From positions 1 to 9,077 of the forward strand of contig JANQRM010000041.1 in assembly GCA_028284565.1 (NCBI GenBank): DNA of 9,077 nucleotides, read 5' to 3'. Below are positions 7,473 through 9,077 of the stretch, one piece after another. The notes below the pieces were generated by a model. It saw nothing but the letters and a program-made list of their open reading frames with translations, ran no database searches and was not told the DNA's origin. The translations under genes and the position numbers were made by a program. The DNA is from Anaerolineae bacterium (GTDB lineage Bacteria > Chloroflexota > Anaerolineae > Aggregatilineales > Phototrophicaceae). Within the stretch, counting starts at the first letter, position 1. Each line of letters opens with the position of its first letter.

Positions 7473-8471
7473 TTAACTCTCCTCCGTTGGTGTTGGAGTG
7501 TTGCTTGGTGTTGGTGTAGTGGTGACAGTCGGTGACTGAGTTGCGGTTGTGGTATTCAGTGGCGTTGCCGATGCAGTTGGCAACAATGTTTCTGAGACAC
7601 TGATGGTTGATGTTATTTCTGGTAAATCGGTTGAAGAGACTGTTGGAATGAGTGTCACTTCTTCCGTGATTTCAATATCGAGTGTTAATGTTGGCACAGT
7701 TGTTTGGGTAGGTGAAATGGGTGTTGGTGTTAAAGATATGGGTTGTGTTGGCGATATCGCAGTCAGTGGTGTAGCGATTGGAGTATGGACTTCTTCAATT
7801 GGCGGTGCTGTTTGTGTTGCAATTACTATTGGCATGGGCGTTGCAGTTGCCAAGACAGGTATACAATTTGCATCATAATTGCCAGCGAGAAGTGCCAATT
7901 CAGCCGAATTTACTTTTCCATCGCCTGTCATATCATATTGAGGATTGGCGGATTGAAGATCAACATGCAAGAGTTCCATATCTTGTTGATTGATACATCC
8001 ATCGCTGTTTAAATCACCAGCAGGTAAGATAACTAGGGGTAGTGGATTACCTACGTCAATCACCACATGAATGGATTGATGATAAGGTGCATTAAAGCGG
8101 AGTTCATATTGCTCTATAACTGGTACATTGAGGACATATTTGCCTTGAGAATCCGTTTGTGATTCTCCCACGACTTGTCCGACATGATTGATGACTTTCA
8201 CGAGGATACCTCGCTGATCTTCATCATTTTGGTGGCGCACAATACCCATCAATTGAACGTTGGGTGTGATGGATGTTGCTGATGAAGAGATCGCCTGTGG
8301 TCGTGTGGGTAATACATTGACCCCTGTTGAGGTAATTTCTGGGGTTGTTTCTGGTGATAGAACAACTTCAGGAGTTGCTTCTTGGGCAGAGACCACTTGC
8401 CAAAAGCCTAACCACCCTAATAAGCAAATACCTGTTCCAGTTACCAGACGCGACAACCAATAGACTTTCAA
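7473..8471 (-). CDS. Secreted dockerin adaptor protein with Thr/Pro-rich tail
   Basis: The start is a TTG at 8471, six bases after an AGGGG ribosome site, and no ATG competes. The signal peptide ends at VSA-Q (29/30). A Thr/Pro linker (30-70) leads to a small carboxypeptidase-regulatory-like beta-sandwich (71-150: GIVRH ... DSQGKYVLNVP ... YELRF). A canonical two-loop dockerin follows at about 151-203. Loop 1 has Asp153, Asn155, Asp157, Asn161 and Asp164; loop 2 has Asp180, Thr182, Asp184, Asn188 and Glu191. The remaining 130 residues (positions about 7476-7862) are low-complexity Thr/Pro/Ser with no membrane helix, so the protein is secreted and unanchored on its own. No enzyme domain is present, which suggests an adaptor or structural subunit docking on the cohesin protein encoded two genes downstream. 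It is the first gene of the minus-strand operon. Confidence 0.88.
   Translation of the reverse strand: MKVYWLSRLVTGTGICLLGWLGFWQVVSAQEATPEVVLSPETTPEITSTGVNVLPTRPQAISSSATSITPNVQLMGIVRHQNDEDQRGILVKVINHVGQVVGESQTDSQGKYVLNVPVIEQYELRFNAPYHQSIHVVIDVGNPLPLVILPAGDLNSDGCINQQDMELLHVDLQSANPQYDMTGDGKVNSAELALLAGNYDANCIPVLATATPMPIVIATQTAPPIEEVHTPIATPLTAISPTQPISLTPTPISPTQTTVPTLTLDIEITEEVTLIPTVSSTDLPEITSTISVSETLLPTASATPLNTTTATQSPTVTTTPTPSNTPTPTEES
7863..8021 (-). other. Canonical dockerin module (domain within the secreted adaptor)
   Basis: This is the part of the gene coding for the two F-hand-like calcium loops, of the type DxNxDGxxNxxD, about 27 residues apart. Dockerins with this pattern bind cohesins in a calcium-dependent way. 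Positions 10 and 11 of the loops, which govern partner choice in known dockerins, are Gln-Gln and Ser-Ala. The two halves therefore differ, and the dual binding mode seen in symmetric dockerins is less likely. Confidence 0.82.
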
Positions 8472-8477
8472 AAAATA

Positions 8478-8482
8478 CCCCT
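8478..8482 (-). promoter_or_regulatory. Ribosome binding site supporting the TTG start of the first operon gene
   Basis: The minus strand reads AGGGG, six bases before the TTG at 8471. The TTG yields a complete signal peptide with a charged start (MKVYWLSR), so this site decides the start. Confidence 0.65.
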
Positions 8483-8650
8483 GCTATCAATTGACTCACC
8501 ACATCCAACCACATCTATGTTAACACATTAGAAGATTAAAGAACATTATGAGAATCAAACTTAGATATACTTCTGTCATTTAGTCAATAACTCGTTAACA
8601 AGAACAAATTTAGATGCTCAGTCTTTGTCGATGAATCAAATTAGTAGAAC

Positions 8651-8814
8651 TGCATGAAAAGTTTGAAAACGTTGTAAAATGGTTTGTTGAGTTTGGGATA
8701 AATTGAACTGTTAAAGAATGAGCTTATCCCAAAACACCCTTTGTAACCTCTTAAAATCCCAAGTTATCACAGGTTGGGATAAGGATTTTCATGCAAATTT
8801 GAGTTGTATGAAAA
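8651..8814. repeat. Repeated TGCATGAAAA motif, including a hairpin at 8786-8814
   Basis: TGCATGAAAA at 8651-8660 recurs as its exact complement TTTTCATGCA at 8786-8795, and near-identically as TGTATGAAAA at 8805-8814. The last two form an 11-pair inverted repeat (8786-8796 with 8804-8814, one G-T pair) around a 7-base centre. It could be an operator; the repeat lies just upstream of the rightward promoter. Confidence 0.55.
8692..8783. repeat. Three copies of TTGGGATAA in alternating orientation
   Basis: TTTGGGATAA (8692-8701) is exactly complementary to TTATCCCAAA (8724-8733), and CTTATCCCAA (8723-8732) is exactly complementary to TTGGGATAAG (8774-8783). A partial fourth copy, ATCCCAA, lies at 8756-8762. 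The middle copy could pair with either neighbour. The group lies 80-170 bases upstream of the rightward promoter, as expected of binding sites for a regulator. Confidence 0.65.
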
Positions 8815-8837
8815 GTGTAAAGTTTGAATCTGCGGTC

Positions 8838-8866
8838 TTGGAATCTGACTCAAGGGAGAGTATAAT
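8838..8866 (+). promoter_or_regulatory. Sigma-70-type promoter pointing right
   Basis: TTGGAA (8838-8843) and a perfect TATAAT (8861-8866) are separated by 17 bases, the ideal spacing. Transcription would start near 8873, giving an untranslated leader of about 87 bases for the gene at 8960. Confidence 0.75.
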
Positions 8867-8886
8867 GATTGGCGATTAACAACAAG

Positions 8887-8914
8887 AACCCGACTTTGGC
8901 AGAGTCGGGTTTTT
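8887..8914 (+). terminator. Terminator-like hairpin in the leader of the rightward gene
   Basis: AACCCGACT (8887-8895) pairs without mismatch with AGTCGGGTT (8903-8911) around a 7-base loop. The T-run, counted from the stem, is TTTTT at 8910-8914. The form is that of an intrinsic terminator. It begins only about 14 bases after the predicted transcription start, so it would end a transcript of about 40 bases, or act as an attenuator or 5' stabilising hairpin. Confidence 0.65.
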
Positions 8915-8915
8915 A

Positions 8916-8934
8916 AGTGATAGAGACTATCACT
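8916..8934 (+). repeat. Perfect 8-base inverted repeat between the terminator-like hairpin and the gene
   Basis: AGTGATAG (8916-8923) and CTATCACT (8927-8934) are exact complements around AGA. It could be an operator palindrome or a second leader hairpin. It ends 13 bases before the ribosome site. Confidence 0.65.
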
Positions 8935-8947
8935 AAGTCTTAATAAC

Positions 8948-8952
8948 AAGGA
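8948..8952 (+). promoter_or_regulatory. Ribosome binding site of the rightward gene
   Basis: AAGGA lies seven bases before the ATG at 8960, which is good spacing and supports that start. Confidence 0.75.
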
Positions 8953-8959
8953 TTATAGC

Positions 8960-9077
8960 ATGTCTACGCCAACCGTCCAATTACGGCAATTGACGGATTC
9001 CGAGCGTTTGGATGCACAGGACACCGCAAAGGCGATTATTCGACGACGCATCGGCGAGAAGCCTACGTATGAGCAAT
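8960..9077 (+). CDS. Start of a protein of unknown function, cut by the right edge
   Basis: Only the first 39 codons are present. The start MSTPTVQLRQLTDSER is hydrophilic, with a charged, probably helical stretch (DAQDTAKAIIRRRIGEKP) and no signal peptide or membrane segment, so a cytoplasmic protein is likely. A good ribosome site and an upstream promoter with a structured leader support it as a real gene. It is transcribed away from the surface-protein operon and shares its control region. I do not recognise the family from this fragment. Confidence 0.75.
   Translation, partial: MSTPTVQLRQLTDSERLDAQDTAKAIIRRRIGEKPTYEQ

Larger units (their letters stand above)
8472..8959. other. AT-rich divergent intergenic control region
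   Basis: This 488-base stretch separates the minus-strand operon from the plus-strand gene and has no convincing gene. The 60-codon minus-strand frame at 8767-8949 has no recognisable protein features and overlaps the promoter and hairpins. The right half holds inverted repeats, a good rightward promoter and two hairpins, listed separately. For the leftward operon I could not find a convincing -35/-10 pair: a TTGACT (minus strand, 8582-8587) and a TATATC (8564-8569) are only 12 bases apart. Confidence 0.7.

Noticed and set aside
7476..7862. Repetitive GGTGTTGGTGT-like DNA as a possible repeat array
   Set aside because: It is explained by coding for a Thr/Pro-rich tail; there are no regular repeat units or spacers, so it is neither CRISPR nor a satellite array.
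7549..7878. Plus-strand 109-codon Val/Gly/Ser-rich frame
   Set aside because: It is the reverse reading of the Thr/Pro-rich tail of the dockerin adaptor; low-complexity DNA keeps it open by chance.
4469..8471. A classical cellulosome locus
   Set aside because: No glycoside hydrolase, carbohydrate-binding module or multi-cohesin scaffoldin is visible; there is only one cohesin and non-enzymatic dockerin proteins.
8564..8587. TTGACT and TATATC as a leftward promoter for the operon
   Set aside because: The spacing is only 12 bases, too short for a sigma-70 promoter, so it was not called.
8767..8949. Minus-strand 60-codon frame in the intergenic region
   Set aside because: It covers the rightward promoter and both hairpins and has no recognisable protein character.

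Overview
The window looks like a chromosomal segment of a Gram-positive-type (single-membrane) environmental bacterium, most likely a member of the Chloroflexota (Anaerolineae-like). The reasons are secreted proteins with long Thr/Pro linkers of the PTPT/TATP type, dockerin-type calcium repeats, TolB-like propellers, lamin-tail and pre-peptidase C-terminal domains, and a membrane-anchored rather than sortase-anchored surface protein. The taxonomic call is inference from style, since there is no marker gene here.

Four genes on the minus strand fill positions 8471 to 1 and have the layout of one operon, with gaps of about 48, 28 and 85 bases. In transcription order they are: (1) a secreted 332-residue protein with a carboxypeptidase-regulatory-like beta-sandwich, a canonical two-loop dockerin and a long Thr/Pro-rich tail; (2) a secreted protein of about 689 residues with an N-terminal beta-sandwich, a second sandwich, a dockerin with one good and one degenerate calcium loop, and a TolB/PD40-like propeller; (3) a 285-residue surface protein with a signal peptide, one cohesin-like domain, a Thr/Pro linker, a C-terminal membrane helix and a basic tail; (4) a giant lipoprotein (at least 1461 residues, running off the left edge) with two complete subtilisin-family (S8) protease modules in tandem, each with its own propeptide-like region and an intact Asp/His/Ser triad, followed by a lamin-tail domain, two pre-peptidase C-terminal-like domains and fibronectin type III-like repeats.

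The attractive reading is a small non-cellulosomal cohesin-dockerin system. The cohesin protein would be a membrane receptor, the two dockerin proteins would be its secreted ligands, and the double-headed protease would be a co-expressed surface partner. No carbohydrate-active enzyme is visible, so this is not a classical cellulosome.

Positions 8472-8959 are an AT-rich, non-coding divergent control region. It holds several inverted repeats, a good sigma-70-type promoter pointing right, a terminator-like hairpin almost at that promoter's start site, and a second perfect hairpin. The start of a plus-strand gene of unknown function follows at 8960 and runs off the right edge. No tRNA, rRNA, CRISPR array or mobile element was recognised.
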